Source: an uncultured Mollicutes bacterium (GTDB taxonomy: Bacteria > Bacillota_I > Bacilli_A > RFN20 > CAG-826). From it: a stretch of 64,000 nt of DNA. The notes below the pieces were generated by a model, which was not told where the DNA came from, searched no databases, and saw only the letters and a list, made by a program, of their open reading frames with translations. Made by a program: the position numbers and the translations under genes. Shown here in pieces: positions 26,112 to 35,640 of the stretch. The stretch covers positions 7,793 to 71,792 of the forward strand of contig UQXJ01000007.1 in the NCBI GenBank assembly GCA_900545015.1, written 5' to 3'. The stretch's first letter is position 1. Each line of letters opens with the position of its first letter.

Positions 26112-27095
26112 TTAATTTATATATGTTTGTTTATAATTTTCAATTATTTTAAACATATCTTCAATACTTTTTGCGTTTGTAGTTATGTCGTTTCTAAATT
26201 CTTTAATTTTTGGCGTCTTAAAATTTGAATAAAATTTTGGTGCAATTCCTCTTAATAAGGAATATGCGCGTTCTTTTCCTTTTTCCTTTATTAATAAAGA
26301 AGAGAATTCTTTTAAATAGTTTGTTTGTTCATCAAAATCGACATTTTCATTATATTCTTTGCCTTCAAGTGCAAGATTAATGTTAGAAATTAAATTTGGA
26401 TTACCAACACCACCACGAGCAACAAGTACAGCATCAGCACGAGTTATTTTTAAGGCATTGAGCGCATCTTCTACTGTAAAAATATCACCACTTATTCCAA
26501 AAGGTATTTTAATTAAATCTCGAACATTTTTTAATGCTTCAAAATGTGGCTTTCCTGAATATAATTCTTTTTTTGTTCTTGCATGTATAGCAATAAAACT
26601 TACACCTGCTTTTTCAAGTAATTGTACGTAATCATCTACTTTAATTTCATCCCGTCCTAAACGAATTTTAGCTGAAACTGGTTTTGAAGATTTTTCTACA
26701 ATTGCTTTTACCATTTCATACATTTCATCTTCTTTTAAAAGCCAACTTGAGCCACCATTACCTTTAGTAACCTTAGGAACAGGGCAAGCAAGATTTAAGT
26801 CTAAAATGTCATATTGAATTCCTAATTCTTCAATTCTTTCAAGACCTTTTAAAAGTGTTTCTTTATCACCACCAAATAGTTGAATTGCTAGTGGTCTATC
26901 ACTTCCATCTGTATAAAGCATGTCTTCAGTTTTTTTATTATGATAGCTTAAACCACAGTCACTAATCATTTCTGTATAAGTTAAACCACAACCAAATTTA
27001 TTCATAAATTCGCGATAAGAAAAAGAAGTTATTCCTGCCATTGGAGCAAGAATAACCTTCTTTTCAATTTTAATGTCTTTAATATAAAACGCCAT
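26112..27095 (-). CDS. dusB: tRNA-dihydrouridine synthase (DusB-like)
   Basis: FMN-dependent reduction of uridines in the tRNA D-loop. The 327-residue protein begins with ILAPMAGITSFSYREF and contains the active-site segment LDLNLACPVPKVTKGNGGSS, where the conserved catalytic Cys sits, and KIRLGRDE with IHARTKKELYSG. ARGGVGNP near residue 225 binds FMN phosphate. Its ATG overlaps the ftsH stop (TAATG), so the genes are coupled. Confidence 0.92.
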   Translation of the reverse strand: MAFYIKDIKIEKKVILAPMAGITSFSYREFMNKFGCGLTYTEMISDCGLSYHNKKTEDMLYTDGSDRPLAIQLFGGDKETLLKGLERIEELGIQYDILDLNLACPVPKVTKGNGGSSWLLKEDEMYEMVKAIVEKSSKPVSAKIRLGRDEIKVDDYVQLLEKAGVSFIAIHARTKKELYSGKPHFEALKNVRDLIKIPFGISGDIFTVEDALNALKITRADAVLVARGGVGNPNLISNINLALEGKEYNENVDFDEQTNYLKEFSSLLIKEKGKERAYSLLRGIAPKFYSNFKTPKIKEFRNDITTNAKSIEDMFKIIENYKQTYIN

Positions 27096-29209
27096 TACTC
27101 TTTATTTGCTTCTTCTATTTTTTCTTCTTTTGATTCTTTAGTTTCTTCAACTGCTTCTTCTTTTTTCTCAGTTAAGATGCCTGAACTAGCTTCTCTTGCA
27201 GCTTGTTGTTGAGTAACAGCTTCTTGAGGAAGTTCTCTATGTTCAAGTAAGTAAGAAATTTCTTCTTCGCTAATTGTTTCGTGTACTAATAGTGTTTCCG
27301 CAATTAATGTAACATCGTCTTTTCTTTCATTGATAATTCTTAAAGCTTCTTCATGAGCAGCATCAACAATTTTTCTAATTTCTTTATCAATTTCATCGGC
27401 TACAGCAATTGAGAAATTCTTTTGAGCATTTGAATAGTCTCTTCCTAAGAAAACACTACCTGTGTTCTTTTCATATTGAATAGGTCCTAACGAACTCATT
27501 CCATATTCAACAACCATACTACGAGCGATTTGCGTTGCTCTTTCGATATCATTACTTGCACCTGTTGATACGTCTTTAAAGAAAATTTCTTCACTTGATC
27601 TACCACCGAGTAAACCACAAATTTCTGCTTCAAGTTCACTCTTTGTGAGTAAGAATCTATCATCATCTGGTCCCATTAAGACATGTCCACCAGTTTGTCC
27701 ACGAGGAATAATTGTAATTTTTCTAACTTTATCTGCGTTAGGTAGAGTTAAACCAATAATTGCGTGACCAGCTTCGTGATAAGCAACTTGTCTTCTTTCT
27801 TTTTCGTTCATTCCTTTATTAGATTTTGCAGGGCCTGCAATTCTTCTATCAATTGCTTCGTCAATATCAGCCATACTAACAACATCACGATTGCCTCTAA
27901 CTGCTAAGATAGCAGCTTCATTTAAGATATTTGCAATATCAGCACCACTGAATCCAACTGTTCTTTTTGCAAGTTGTCCAAAATCAATGCTTGGATCAAT
28001 CTTTTTATTTTTAGCATGAACCTTAAAGATTGCTTCTCTTCCTTCTTTGTTTGGAAGATTAACTGTAATTTGTCTATCAAAACGACCAGCTCTTAATAGT
28101 GCAGGGTCAAGAACATCGGCTCTATTAGTTGCAGCAATAACAATGATTCCTGAATTTTCTTCAAATCCATCCAACTCTACAAGCAATTGGTTAAGAGTTT
28201 GTTCTCTTTCATCGTTTCCGCCACCAAGACCAGCACCTCTTTGTCTACCGACAGCATCAATTTCATCAATGAAAATAACACAAGGAGCATTTTGCTTTGC
28301 AGTTTTGAACAAATCTCTAACTCTTCCAGCACCTGCACCAACAAACATTTCAACGAAGTCAGAACCAGATATCGAGAAGAATGGTACACCAACTTCACCA
28401 GCGACAGCTTTTGCTAAAAGTGTTTTACCAGTTCCTGGAGGGCCTACTAACAAGAAACCTTTAGGTAATTTAGCGCCACATTTTGTATATCTTTTTGGAT
28501 TTCTTAAGTAGTCAACGATTTCCATCATTTCAGCTTTTTCTTCATCACATCCAGCAACATCTTTAAATCTAACTTTGCTATCGTCAATTCTTCTAGCTTT
28601 TGATTTATTGAAATCAAGTGCTTGTCCAGCTCCGCCACCAGAAGATAATACTTTAAAGAAGATACTAGCAATTACAATCATCATTACAATGTAAATAATT
28701 GTAGGAATCCAGCTTAAGAACGTGTTTTCTTGATACTCTTGGCTGTTATAAACGAATCTTAACTCGTTAGGCAAATCTTTTTCATATTTTTTAAAGTTTG
28801 CAGTTGCATTTAATTGTGCAGTACTAATTAAAGATGTGTTTGCTTGAAGAGTAACATCTGCTCCCCATTTCATATTCACATCTCTTAAATCAGATTGAAC
28901 AAACTTTGCGCAGTAATATTCAACTTTCTTCGTATCATCATTTTTAACAAATGCAGCACTTACTGTTGATTCGCCATCTCTATAGACTTCTTCAAAAGAA
29001 ACTAATTCGTATTTATCAGTTGTTCCATCATTATTTTCGTACTTTTGGTTAACGATTAAGCTAGCCATTGTACTAGATGAAATTTGCTTATACTTTTGAT
29101 TTGCTTGACTAACAATAAAGTAAACTAAGAATGCGCCTACTATTACGACAACCAAATAAACAAGATAGCTATACCACTTTGATTTCTTTTTTTGTTTGTT
29201 ATTGTCCAT
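27095..29209 (-). CDS. ftsH: ATP-dependent zinc metalloprotease FtsH
   Basis: A membrane-anchored AAA+ protease that degrades damaged or regulatory membrane and soluble proteins. It has membrane helices at about residues 15-35 and 165-187 with an extracytoplasmic domain between them. Walker A GPPGTGKTLLAKAVA (about 254), Walker B VIFIDEIDAVG and the second region of homology with its arginine fingers follow. The zinc motif HEAGH lies near residue 477. The 704 residues end in an acidic Glu/Lys-rich tail. AAGGAGG precedes the start. Confidence 0.97.
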   Translation of the reverse strand: MDNNKQKKKSKWYSYLVYLVVVIVGAFLVYFIVSQANQKYKQISSSTMASLIVNQKYENNDGTTDKYELVSFEEVYRDGESTVSAAFVKNDDTKKVEYYCAKFVQSDLRDVNMKWGADVTLQANTSLISTAQLNATANFKKYEKDLPNELRFVYNSQEYQENTFLSWIPTIIYIVMMIVIASIFFKVLSSGGGAGQALDFNKSKARRIDDSKVRFKDVAGCDEEKAEMMEIVDYLRNPKRYTKCGAKLPKGFLLVGPPGTGKTLLAKAVAGEVGVPFFSISGSDFVEMFVGAGAGRVRDLFKTAKQNAPCVIFIDEIDAVGRQRGAGLGGGNDEREQTLNQLLVELDGFEENSGIIVIAATNRADVLDPALLRAGRFDRQITVNLPNKEGREAIFKVHAKNKKIDPSIDFGQLAKRTVGFSGADIANILNEAAILAVRGNRDVVSMADIDEAIDRRIAGPAKSNKGMNEKERRQVAYHEAGHAIIGLTLPNADKVRKITIIPRGQTGGHVLMGPDDDRFLLTKSELEAEICGLLGGRSSEEIFFKDVSTGASNDIERATQIARSMVVEYGMSSLGPIQYEKNTGSVFLGRDYSNAQKNFSIAVADEIDKEIRKIVDAAHEEALRIINERKDDVTLIAETLLVHETISEEEISYLLEHRELPQEAVTQQQAAREASSGILTEKKEEAVEETKESKEEKIEEANKE

Positions 29210-29239
29210 AAATAACCTCCTTCCAACTATATTTTTAAA

Positions 29240-29261
29240 TGCTTTATTTATAAATAAAGCA
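29240..29261. promoter_or_regulatory. Perfect 22-base palindrome in the ftsH leader
   Basis: TGCTTTATTTA followed by its reverse complement lies between the ftsH promoter and its ribosome binding site. It can be a DNA operator, or an RNA hairpin of about nine pairs. It does not match the CIRCE element of heat-shock genes. Confidence 0.55.
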
Positions 29262-29284
29262 CTTGCTTTCTGTAGAACATAATA

Positions 29285-29312
29285 ATTCTATAATATCAAA
29301 AGTTTATGTCAA
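29285..29312 (-). promoter_or_regulatory. ftsH promoter
   Basis: On the minus strand a perfect TTGACA (29307-29312) and TAGAAT (29285-29290) are spaced 16 bases apart. The predicted leader of about 70 bases contains the 22-base palindrome. Confidence 0.65.
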
Positions 29313-29318
29313 AGAAAT

Positions 29319-30539
29319 TTACATTTTTTTGAGTTCAACTAGACAAAATCTCAACAATCCGTATCGCGATTTATTTTTTTCTTGATATCTAGGTAAATAA
29401 ATTAATTCACCTTCTTTGTTAAAGATGCCTGGCCATATCTCTCTTAAAGAAGTAGGAAGCTTCCAAGAGATAAATTCTCGATTAACTTTAAATGTTTCTT
29501 TCCCTTTTTTATAATTTTCAGCGTTTTTAGCTGGCATAACTATTAAAGAGTCTTTTTCTAAAAATTCTTTATAAAGTTTACTTTTACTATTTAAAGAGAA
29601 TAAGGTTTGTTCGTGATCATTTTTTAAATCAATTCTATATGTATTGTATGGCTTATGAATTGACACATTTCCGTATTCAATATAAATATTTTCATCGCCC
29701 ATTTGTTTTACCCAATTACTCTTTTTGCTTTTAATTATTTTAAATATTTCATCCGACAATCCTTTTGACATTGGATAAAAATATTCATTATCTTTTAATA
29801 ATTTAATTAATAAAAGATGGAAACTATATTCATCTAATTCTTTAAATAATTCACTATTGCAGTCGAGTGTTTTGTTTTTAAATAATGATGAGTACTTATT
29901 CAAAATAGTTGAGTTTTGTAGGTTTTTTTCTTTAATTTCAAGTTTAATTTTATTTAATCCATCGCTATTTAATTGCTTTAAATGATTTCTAAAATTGTTT
30001 CTTTTAAATGAAATATCAGAATTAGAAGGATCAATTGAATAAGGAATTCTATTTTCTATTACATAATTTTGAAGATCGCTTTTTGTATATTTTAGTAGCG
30101 GTCTAAGAATATTTACATCACTCATTTTTGTTTTATATTTCATCCCATATTCCAAAAATACACCACGATCTTTTTGAAGTAAGTATGTCTCGATAAGGTC
30201 GCCTTCATTATGAGCAACTAAGATATCATTAATATTCAATTCTTTAGCTAGTTTCTTGAAAAAATTGTATCTTTCTTCTCGAGCCCAAATTTCTTCGTTT
30301 ACATCTTTTGGCATATATGTTGAGTGAACAAAAACTTGTATATTATTTTTAATAGCAAATTCTCTGATGCCTCTTTCATCCGCTTCAGCTTGTTCTAGAA
30401 TATGATAATTAACATGAGCAATTACAAAATCAAATTTATTTTTAATAAGGTAATCAAGTAAGGCCATTGAATCAGGCCCAAAACTACATGCAAGAATATA
30501 TTTTTTATTCTTCTTGAGTCTCGTCGTAATTTTCTTCAT
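29319..30539 (-). CDS. tilS: tRNA(Ile)-lysidine synthase
   Basis: Adds lysine to C34 of tRNA-Ile(CAU), changing its decoding from AUG to AUA. The N-type ATP pyrophosphatase loop reads ILACSFGPDSMALLDYL, so the usual SGGxDS is SFGPDS. HNEGDLIETYLLQ and LRPLLKYTKSDLQ are family motifs, and the C-terminal region from about 300 is the tRNA-contact domain, ending SWKLPTSLREIWPG and ARYGLLRF-like sequence. I chose ATG 30539 because AAAGG lies 12 bases before it and directly abuts the alternative ATG 30551. The gene overlaps the end of rqcP. A copy of the dispersed 27-base element lies inside it (29901-29927). Confidence 0.88.
   Translation of the reverse strand: MKKITTRLKKNKKYILACSFGPDSMALLDYLIKNKFDFVIAHVNYHILEQAEADERGIREFAIKNNIQVFVHSTYMPKDVNEEIWAREERYNFFKKLAKELNINDILVAHNEGDLIETYLLQKDRGVFLEYGMKYKTKMSDVNILRPLLKYTKSDLQNYVIENRIPYSIDPSNSDISFKRNNFRNHLKQLNSDGLNKIKLEIKEKNLQNSTILNKYSSLFKNKTLDCNSELFKELDEYSFHLLLIKLLKDNEYFYPMSKGLSDEIFKIIKSKKSNWVKQMGDENIYIEYGNVSIHKPYNTYRIDLKNDHEQTLFSLNSKSKLYKEFLEKDSLIVMPAKNAENYKKGKETFKVNREFISWKLPTSLREIWPGIFNKEGELIYLPRYQEKNKSRYGLLRFCLVELKKM
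29901..29927 (-). repeat. Dispersed 27-base element, copy F, inside tilS
   Basis: 24 of 27 bases match copy A, in minus orientation, and here it is translated as part of tilS (KNLQNSTIL). Its position in a variable region of TilS means that it could be an insertion tolerated by the protein. Confidence 0.6.
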
Positions 30540-30792
30540 TAATAATTTCATCCTTTAATACTTCATATAAAGATGAAGAATCTTCTTTTTTACTGTAACT
30601 TACTACTTTCAATACTTTCACTGTTAATTTATGTCTACCTAAAGGCAAAGTTAAAATATCGCCTTCATTGACTTCAGATGAAGGCTTTGCTTTTCGACCA
30701 TTTATTTCAAATATTCCACGGTCCAACAATTCTTTTGCTACTGTTCTTCTTTTAATTAATCTTGTAAGTTTTAAATATTTATCAATTCTCAT
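30505..30792 (-). CDS. rqcP: S4-domain RNA-binding protein RqcP (YabO)
   Basis: A 95-residue protein consisting almost wholly of an S4 domain (MRIDKYLKLTRLIKRRTVAK; GIFEINGRKAKPSSEVNEGD), with an acidic tail. RqcP works with RqcH in ribosome-associated quality control, stabilising tRNA during C-terminal alanine tailing. The start overlaps mfd by 11 bases, and its end overlaps tilS by 35 bases. Confidence 0.88.
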   Translation of the reverse strand: MRIDKYLKLTRLIKRRTVAKELLDRGIFEINGRKAKPSSEVNEGDILTLPLGRHKLTVKVLKVVSYSKKEDSSSLYEVLKDEIINEENYDETQEE

Positions 30793-33700
30793 CTTTTATC
30801 ATTACCTTTTTCTTAGAATTATATATCTTATCAACGATTTTAAGTATTTCAATCAACAAGTCAATCCACCCATCATTTTTATCAATGCTAATGTAAATTA
30901 ATCTATCTCTATACATTATTTTAATTTTATTCACATACATTATTAAAGAAGTAAAAAGTGTAGAGCCGATACCTTTTATTTCGCAAAACTTTTCACTTAA
31001 AATAATTTCTACTCTTTTAGGATATTCGTTATACTTTTCAAATTCTTCTTGTTGTAAATACAAAACAACAGTTCTTTTTGTAAATAGAGAAATAACTGAC
31101 TCAGGAATTTTTCCATATTGATCTTTAAGTTCTGCCATCAAAGAATCTAATGAATATACATTTTTACAATCTAATATTTTTTGGTAAATTTCAATTTTTT
31201 CATCGTTTTTCGCAAACTTTTTAGGAATGTATACATCTAAATCATTTAAAGCTTTAACTTCTTTAAAAGTCTCTTTTTTTCTAATTCCTTTTTTCTCATC
31301 TATAGATTCATTAAGTAATCTTATATACATATCAATGCCTACTTCATCTATAAAACCAGCTTGTTCTTTTCCTAGAATGTCACCAGCACCTCTAATTAAC
31401 AAATCTCTTTGAGCAATCTTATATCCACTTCCAAGCTCAGTAAAATCTTGAATAGCTTTTAATCTCTTTTTAGAATCCTCAGTTATAGTTTTCCTACCAT
31501 TTATCATTAAATAAGCAAAAGCCATTTTATCGCCACGGCCAACTCTTCCTTTTATTTGATAAAGTTGAGCGAGTCCAAAACGATCCGCATTTTCAATTAA
31601 TAAAAGATTGGCATTTCTAACATCAATTCCGTTTTCGATAATTGTCGTTGCAAGTAAGATATTAATCTCACCCTCATAAAATTCATGCATGACTTGGTCG
31701 ATGTCTTCTTTATCCATTTTGCCATGAATTACGCCTATTCTTGCTTCAGAAACTAAATTTTGCAATTTTAGTTGCTTTTCATAAATAGAAGCGACCTCGT
31801 TATAAACATAATAAACTTGTCCATTTCGAGCTAACTCACGTTTAATTAGTTCCTTTATAACTGCTTCATCATAATCTATGACATAAGTTTGAATTGGCAT
31901 TCTTTCGCTTGGAGGCGTTTCAATTTTCGAAATGTTTTTTAAGCCCACAAGACTCGATTGAAGTGTACGTGGAATTGGAGTTGCACTTAGAGTTAAAACA
32001 TCAATGTTATGATATTTTTCTTTTATTTTCTCTTTTTGTTCTACACCGAATCTTTGTTCCTCATCAATAATAAGTAAACCTAAATCTTTAAAATTTATTT
32101 CTTTGCCTAGAACTTTATGTGTTCCAATAAGTAGATCTATTTTCCCTTCCTTTAAAAGTTTTTTAATTTCAGTAACTTCTTTTGCAGTGTTCATTCTAGA
32201 TAAAAAAGCAATCTTTACCCCAAAATCTTTGAATCTATTAACTGCAACTTTATAGTGTTGCATAGCTAAAACTGTAGTTGGTGAAAGCAAGCAGACTTGT
32301 TTGCCACTTAAAATTGCTTTCATTGCTGCTTCAAAAGCAACTTCAGTTTTTCCAAATCCAACATCTCCACATAAAAGCCTATCCATTGGATGTGGTTTTT
32401 CCATATCTTCTTTAATTTCTTTAATTGATTCAACTTGATCCGCTGTTAGTGAATGTGAAAATTTCTTTTCAAACATTTCTTGAATTTCATCATCAGGTTT
32501 AAATGCGTAGCCAGGAATCTTAGCTCGTTCTTGATAAAGAGATAAGAGCCTATCAGCTAAATCATCAACTTTATCTTTTATTTTCTTTTTTGTTTTTTCC
32601 CATTGATTAGAATTAAGGTTTGTAAGCCTGGGTGTTGCACCTTCTTTGCCCGTGTATTTTCTAATTAAATTAAATTGATAAAGAGGCACATAAAGTTTGT
32701 CATTATTTGCATAACTTACTTCGATATAATCGTTATGTTTTCCTCCTACTTCAATAGTATCAATTTTTTCAAAACGACCAATTCCATATTTTTCATGAAC
32801 GACATAATCCCCAGGTTCAAGTTCTTCATAACTTCCTAAAATTTTCCCTTGTTTAAATTTTGTAGAATATGTTTTTATTTTATTTTTTCCTAAAAATAAA
32901 TCTGTGTAACTTAAAAGAGCAACTGAATCATTTAAAAGTTCAAAAGAAATAGGAAAATTATTCTTAACGATTGTGATTTTATTATCATCAGCGTTGAACT
33001 CATTAGTGATAATGTAATCTTTATTAATATCTTTTAAAATCTCTTCAATTGTTTTAATTTGGCTTTCATCATTAAGGGCTAAAACAATTTTATAATTTTG
33101 AGTTATTAAGGATTCAATCATCAATTTGGCATTCATATTTTTTGGATTTAAATAATCAATGCTTTTTAATGGAATTGAAGTATCTTCTTTATGTATAAAG
33201 AAAGGATTTAATGTAATAACTTTGTTAGCTTTTTTATAAATATCTATGCTTTCGTTAAAATATGAAAGGTGAGAAATACATTTTTTATTTTCTTGTAATT
33301 CAAGTAAGAACTTTCTTCCTTCATCAAAAGACAAGTCTCTTGATTTATTAAAGTCATCAAAATTTGAAATAATAATCGAATAATTTGATAAATAATCTAG
33401 GAATGTAGTGTAAAAACCTTGCAAAAACCAAATATATTTATAATTTTTAGATGAGATGATGCCTGTTTTAATTTCATCAATGTCTAATCTTAAATTATCT
33501 TTTAATAGTTCTTTATCTTCTTCATTAAGATTGGTTGAATCTTTTTTAAATTGATTTTCGATTTTGCTTTCTGCACTTAAAAGTTCTTCATCAGTTAATA
33601 AATTAATCGAAGCAGGAATAATTGTTACATCATCTAAATTTTGATAAGAGGTTTGAGTATCAATTTTAAACATTCTAATTGACTCAATTAAAGTATCAAA

Positions 33701-34267
33701 AAATTCAATTCTAATTGGGTCAGGATAATTTAAAGAATATACGTCAATTACTCCACCTCTTGATGCATATTCTAATGATTGATCGATTTTGTTGACTTTT
33801 ATGTATCCTAATTTTAGTAATTTTGCTTTTAATTTTTCGAAATCAACTTCATCTCCAACTTTTAAGTTAATAAAAGAATTATCAAAAAGTTCGACAGAAG
33901 GATAGTAGCGATAAAGTGAATTAGGAGTAACGATAATGATGTTATGTTTACTATGCCTTGCTTTATATAAGCAATAAATTTGCTCGCATTTAATTTCTTT
34001 TGATTCACTGATATATTCAGTTCTAATTAAATCATCATTAGGTAAAAGAATTATCTTTTCTTTATCAAGATAAGCTGCTAAATAACTAAATAAATTATTT
34101 GCATCAAAAGAATTTGGACAATAAACAATAATATTTTCTTCACTTTCGTTATATTTTTTAACAATCGAAAGAAAACTGCCTATTTTAGAGTCTACAACAA
34201 AAAATTCATTCTTCGATGAAGACGAATAATTAAATAAATTAAGTGCTAAGTCTAAAATATTTGTCAA
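30782..34267 (-). CDS. mfd: Transcription-repair coupling factor
   Basis: Removes stalled RNA polymerase and recruits UvrA at damage. The 1161-residue protein has a UvrB-like N-terminal region (with the D2-like motif ASRGGVIDVYSL), the RNA polymerase-interacting domain (GDYVVHEKYGIGRFEKI), then the translocase with Walker A LLCGDVGFGKTEVAFEAAM, DEEQRFGVEQKE and LSATPIPRTLQ, and the final TRCF domain. Full length. It is ten bases after pth and overlaps rqcP. A partial match to the dispersed element (33411-33430) lies within it. Confidence 0.96.
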   Translation of the reverse strand: MTNILDLALNLFNYSSSSKNEFFVVDSKIGSFLSIVKKYNESEENIIVYCPNSFDANNLFSYLAAYLDKEKIILLPNDDLIRTEYISESKEIKCEQIYCLYKARHSKHNIIIVTPNSLYRYYPSVELFDNSFINLKVGDEVDFEKLKAKLLKLGYIKVNKIDQSLEYASRGGVIDVYSLNYPDPIRIEFFDTLIESIRMFKIDTQTSYQNLDDVTIIPASINLLTDEELLSAESKIENQFKKDSTNLNEEDKELLKDNLRLDIDEIKTGIISSKNYKYIWFLQGFYTTFLDYLSNYSIIISNFDDFNKSRDLSFDEGRKFLLELQENKKCISHLSYFNESIDIYKKANKVITLNPFFIHKEDTSIPLKSIDYLNPKNMNAKLMIESLITQNYKIVLALNDESQIKTIEEILKDINKDYIITNEFNADDNKITIVKNNFPISFELLNDSVALLSYTDLFLGKNKIKTYSTKFKQGKILGSYEELEPGDYVVHEKYGIGRFEKIDTIEVGGKHNDYIEVSYANNDKLYVPLYQFNLIRKYTGKEGATPRLTNLNSNQWEKTKKKIKDKVDDLADRLLSLYQERAKIPGYAFKPDDEIQEMFEKKFSHSLTADQVESIKEIKEDMEKPHPMDRLLCGDVGFGKTEVAFEAAMKAILSGKQVCLLSPTTVLAMQHYKVAVNRFKDFGVKIAFLSRMNTAKEVTEIKKLLKEGKIDLLIGTHKVLGKEINFKDLGLLIIDEEQRFGVEQKEKIKEKYHNIDVLTLSATPIPRTLQSSLVGLKNISKIETPPSERMPIQTYVIDYDEAVIKELIKRELARNGQVYYVYNEVASIYEKQLKLQNLVSEARIGVIHGKMDKEDIDQVMHEFYEGEINILLATTIIENGIDVRNANLLLIENADRFGLAQLYQIKGRVGRGDKMAFAYLMINGRKTITEDSKKRLKAIQDFTELGSGYKIAQRDLLIRGAGDILGKEQAGFIDEVGIDMYIRLLNESIDEKKGIRKKETFKEVKALNDLDVYIPKKFAKNDEKIEIYQKILDCKNVYSLDSLMAELKDQYGKIPESVISLFTKRTVVLYLQQEEFEKYNEYPKRVEIILSEKFCEIKGIGSTLFTSLIMYVNKIKIMYRDRLIYISIDKNDGWIDLLIEILKIVDKIYNSKKKVMIKDEN

Positions 34268-34276
34268 TTTAAGTCC

Positions 34277-34831
34277 TTATTTATTAAAGGCATTCATTGC
34301 TTTATCAAAATTTTCTTTTAAAGCTAGCTTAATAGCGCTTACTGCATCATCTTGTTCTTTTTCGAGGATTTCTCTTTCTTCCTTTGTTGGTTTATTTAAA
34401 ACAAAATCAACAACATTTCCTCTTGGATGACCTGTACCAATTTTTATACGTTTAAATTCTTGAGTTCCTAAATTATTGATAATAGATTTTATTCCGTTAT
34501 GACCACCGCTAGACCCTTTAATTTTTAATTTAATGTGTCCTAATTCAGTATCCATGTCATCATAAATTACTATCATATTTGAGACTGGAATTTTGTAAAA
34601 ATTAAGAACTTGAATTATAGAATCTCCGCTTAAATTCATATAAGTCATAGGCTTTAATACAATTAAATCTTTATCAAAATATTTACATTTTGTGTATACG
34701 CCTTTAAACGCTTCCTTATCAAAGGTGATGCCTAGAGAATCAATAAATTTATCAACTACATCAAACCCCATATTATGGTGTGTGTGCTCATATTCTTTAC
34801 CTGGATTTCCTAAGCCGACTATTAAATACAT
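34277..34831 (-). CDS. pth: Peptidyl-tRNA hydrolase
   Basis: Releases tRNA from peptidyl-tRNA dropped by the ribosome. It begins MYLIVGLGNPGKEYEHTHHN and continues NMGFDVVD, with the catalytic His in the first motif, LKPMTYMNLSGDS, and DDMDTELGHIKLKIKGSSGG followed by HNGIKSI. Length 184 is normal. GAAGG precedes the start. It heads pth-mfd-rqcP-tilS, a conserved Firmicute order. Confidence 0.97.
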   Translation of the reverse strand: MYLIVGLGNPGKEYEHTHHNMGFDVVDKFIDSLGITFDKEAFKGVYTKCKYFDKDLIVLKPMTYMNLSGDSIIQVLNFYKIPVSNMIVIYDDMDTELGHIKLKIKGSSGGHNGIKSIINNLGTQEFKRIKIGTGHPRGNVVDFVLNKPTKEEREILEKEQDDAVSAIKLALKENFDKAMNAFNK

Positions 34832-34851
34832 AAACTACCTTCAATCCACTT

Positions 34852-34880
34852 ATTATAAACGTTTAATCAATATTTGAAAA
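34852..34880 (-). promoter_or_regulatory. pth operon promoter
   Basis: TATAAT (34852-34857, minus strand) with a partial -35 TTTTCA (34875-34880) at 17 bases. The predicted leader is about 14 bases long. Confidence 0.5.
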
Positions 34881-34904
34881 TAGTTTTTTTAAAAATATTT
34901 ATAA

Positions 34905-34931
34905 AAAACTTCGCAAAACTCGATTATTTTT
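34905..34931 (+). repeat. Dispersed 27-base element, copy B
   Basis: 22 of 27 bases match copy A (AAAACTTCGC then AAAACTCGATTATTTTT). It lies in the divergent gap between pth and the TetR gene, upstream of both promoters. Confidence 0.55.
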
Positions 34932-34979
34932 GATAAAATACAAATAAAGAGACATTTTTTGATATTTTGTTTAGTTATA

Positions 34980-35007
34980 TTGACAAGATTTCGAAAGATA
35001 ATAAAAT
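34980..35007 (+). promoter_or_regulatory. Promoter of the TetR-ABC operon
   Basis: A perfect TTGACA (34980-34985) and TAAAAT (35002-35007) spaced 16 bases. The start site falls about nine bases before ATG 35023, with no Shine-Dalgarno sequence, so the first gene would have an extremely short leader. Confidence 0.65.
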
Positions 35008-35022
35008 TTTCATGTAGTAAAT

Positions 35023-35640
35023 ATGCCAAAGACTTTTAAGCAAAACAAAGAAATTAAAGAGAAGCGAAGAGAAAATATTCTCGACACTTCGTTAAATTTA
35101 TTCATCAAATATGGATATGAAAACGTATCCATTGATTCAATTTCTAATGCTTTAAAATGTTCACACAGTTTGCTCTACCACTATTTCATAAATAAAGAGG
35201 AAATTTATAAAGCCTTAGATGATACTAGTTGGTCGTTATTAAATGAAATATTTTTGTCCCTTGATGAAACAGATCCTGGATTTAAATTAATTCAGAAACT
35301 TACAGACGAAATATTTAATTTAATATATATAGAAGATAGAAACGCTAAACTTATTGCTTTGTTTTTTGAAGATAAATTAAATAAAGTAAATGGTGGATTA
35401 TCAATTAAAGATTCTTTATCGAAAAAGAAAATATTCACTTTAATTTTTAAATCTCTCTCTATTATTAAAAAAGGTATAGATAAAAACGATAAATTTAGCA
35501 TTAATGAAATTGTTATTTTATATTTTTCTTTTATTAAAGATAGTGCATTAAATAAAATTCATTATCCAAATTTATTTAAATCAAAACCTGATATAAATTA
35601 TTTCTTTCTATTAATTAATAAGGAGGATGCAAATGTCTAA
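35023..35640 (+). CDS. TetR-family transcriptional regulator
   Basis: A 205-residue regulator with an N-terminal TetR helix-turn-helix: KRRENILDTSLNLFIKYGYE, then VSIDSISNALKCSHSLLYHYF. The remaining helices form a ligand and dimer domain with no recognisable substrate clue. It is first in an operon with the two ABC exporter genes, so it probably represses that operon and responds to an exported compound. The C-terminus overlaps the next start, and the ribosome binding site AAGGAGG of that gene lies in its last codons. Confidence 0.85.
   Translation: MPKTFKQNKEIKEKRRENILDTSLNLFIKYGYENVSIDSISNALKCSHSLLYHYFINKEEIYKALDDTSWSLLNEIFLSLDETDPGFKLIQKLTDEIFNLIYIEDRNAKLIALFFEDKLNKVNGGLSIKDSLSKKKIFTLIFKSLSIIKKGIDKNDKFSINEIVILYFSFIKDSALNKIHYPNLFKSKPDINYFFLLINKEDANV

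Noticed and set aside
28047..28511. 154-residue plus-strand frame opposite ftsH
   Set aside because: It is a codon-bias shadow of the conserved ftsH ATPase region, without start signals.
30968..30995. GCAAAACT with nearby T-run in mfd
   Set aside because: The match is too short in an AT-rich region.
33411..33437. Partial element match in mfd (AAAAACCTTGCAAAAA)
   Set aside because: Only the left half agrees; the right half is unrelated. Kept as a possible remnant but not counted.
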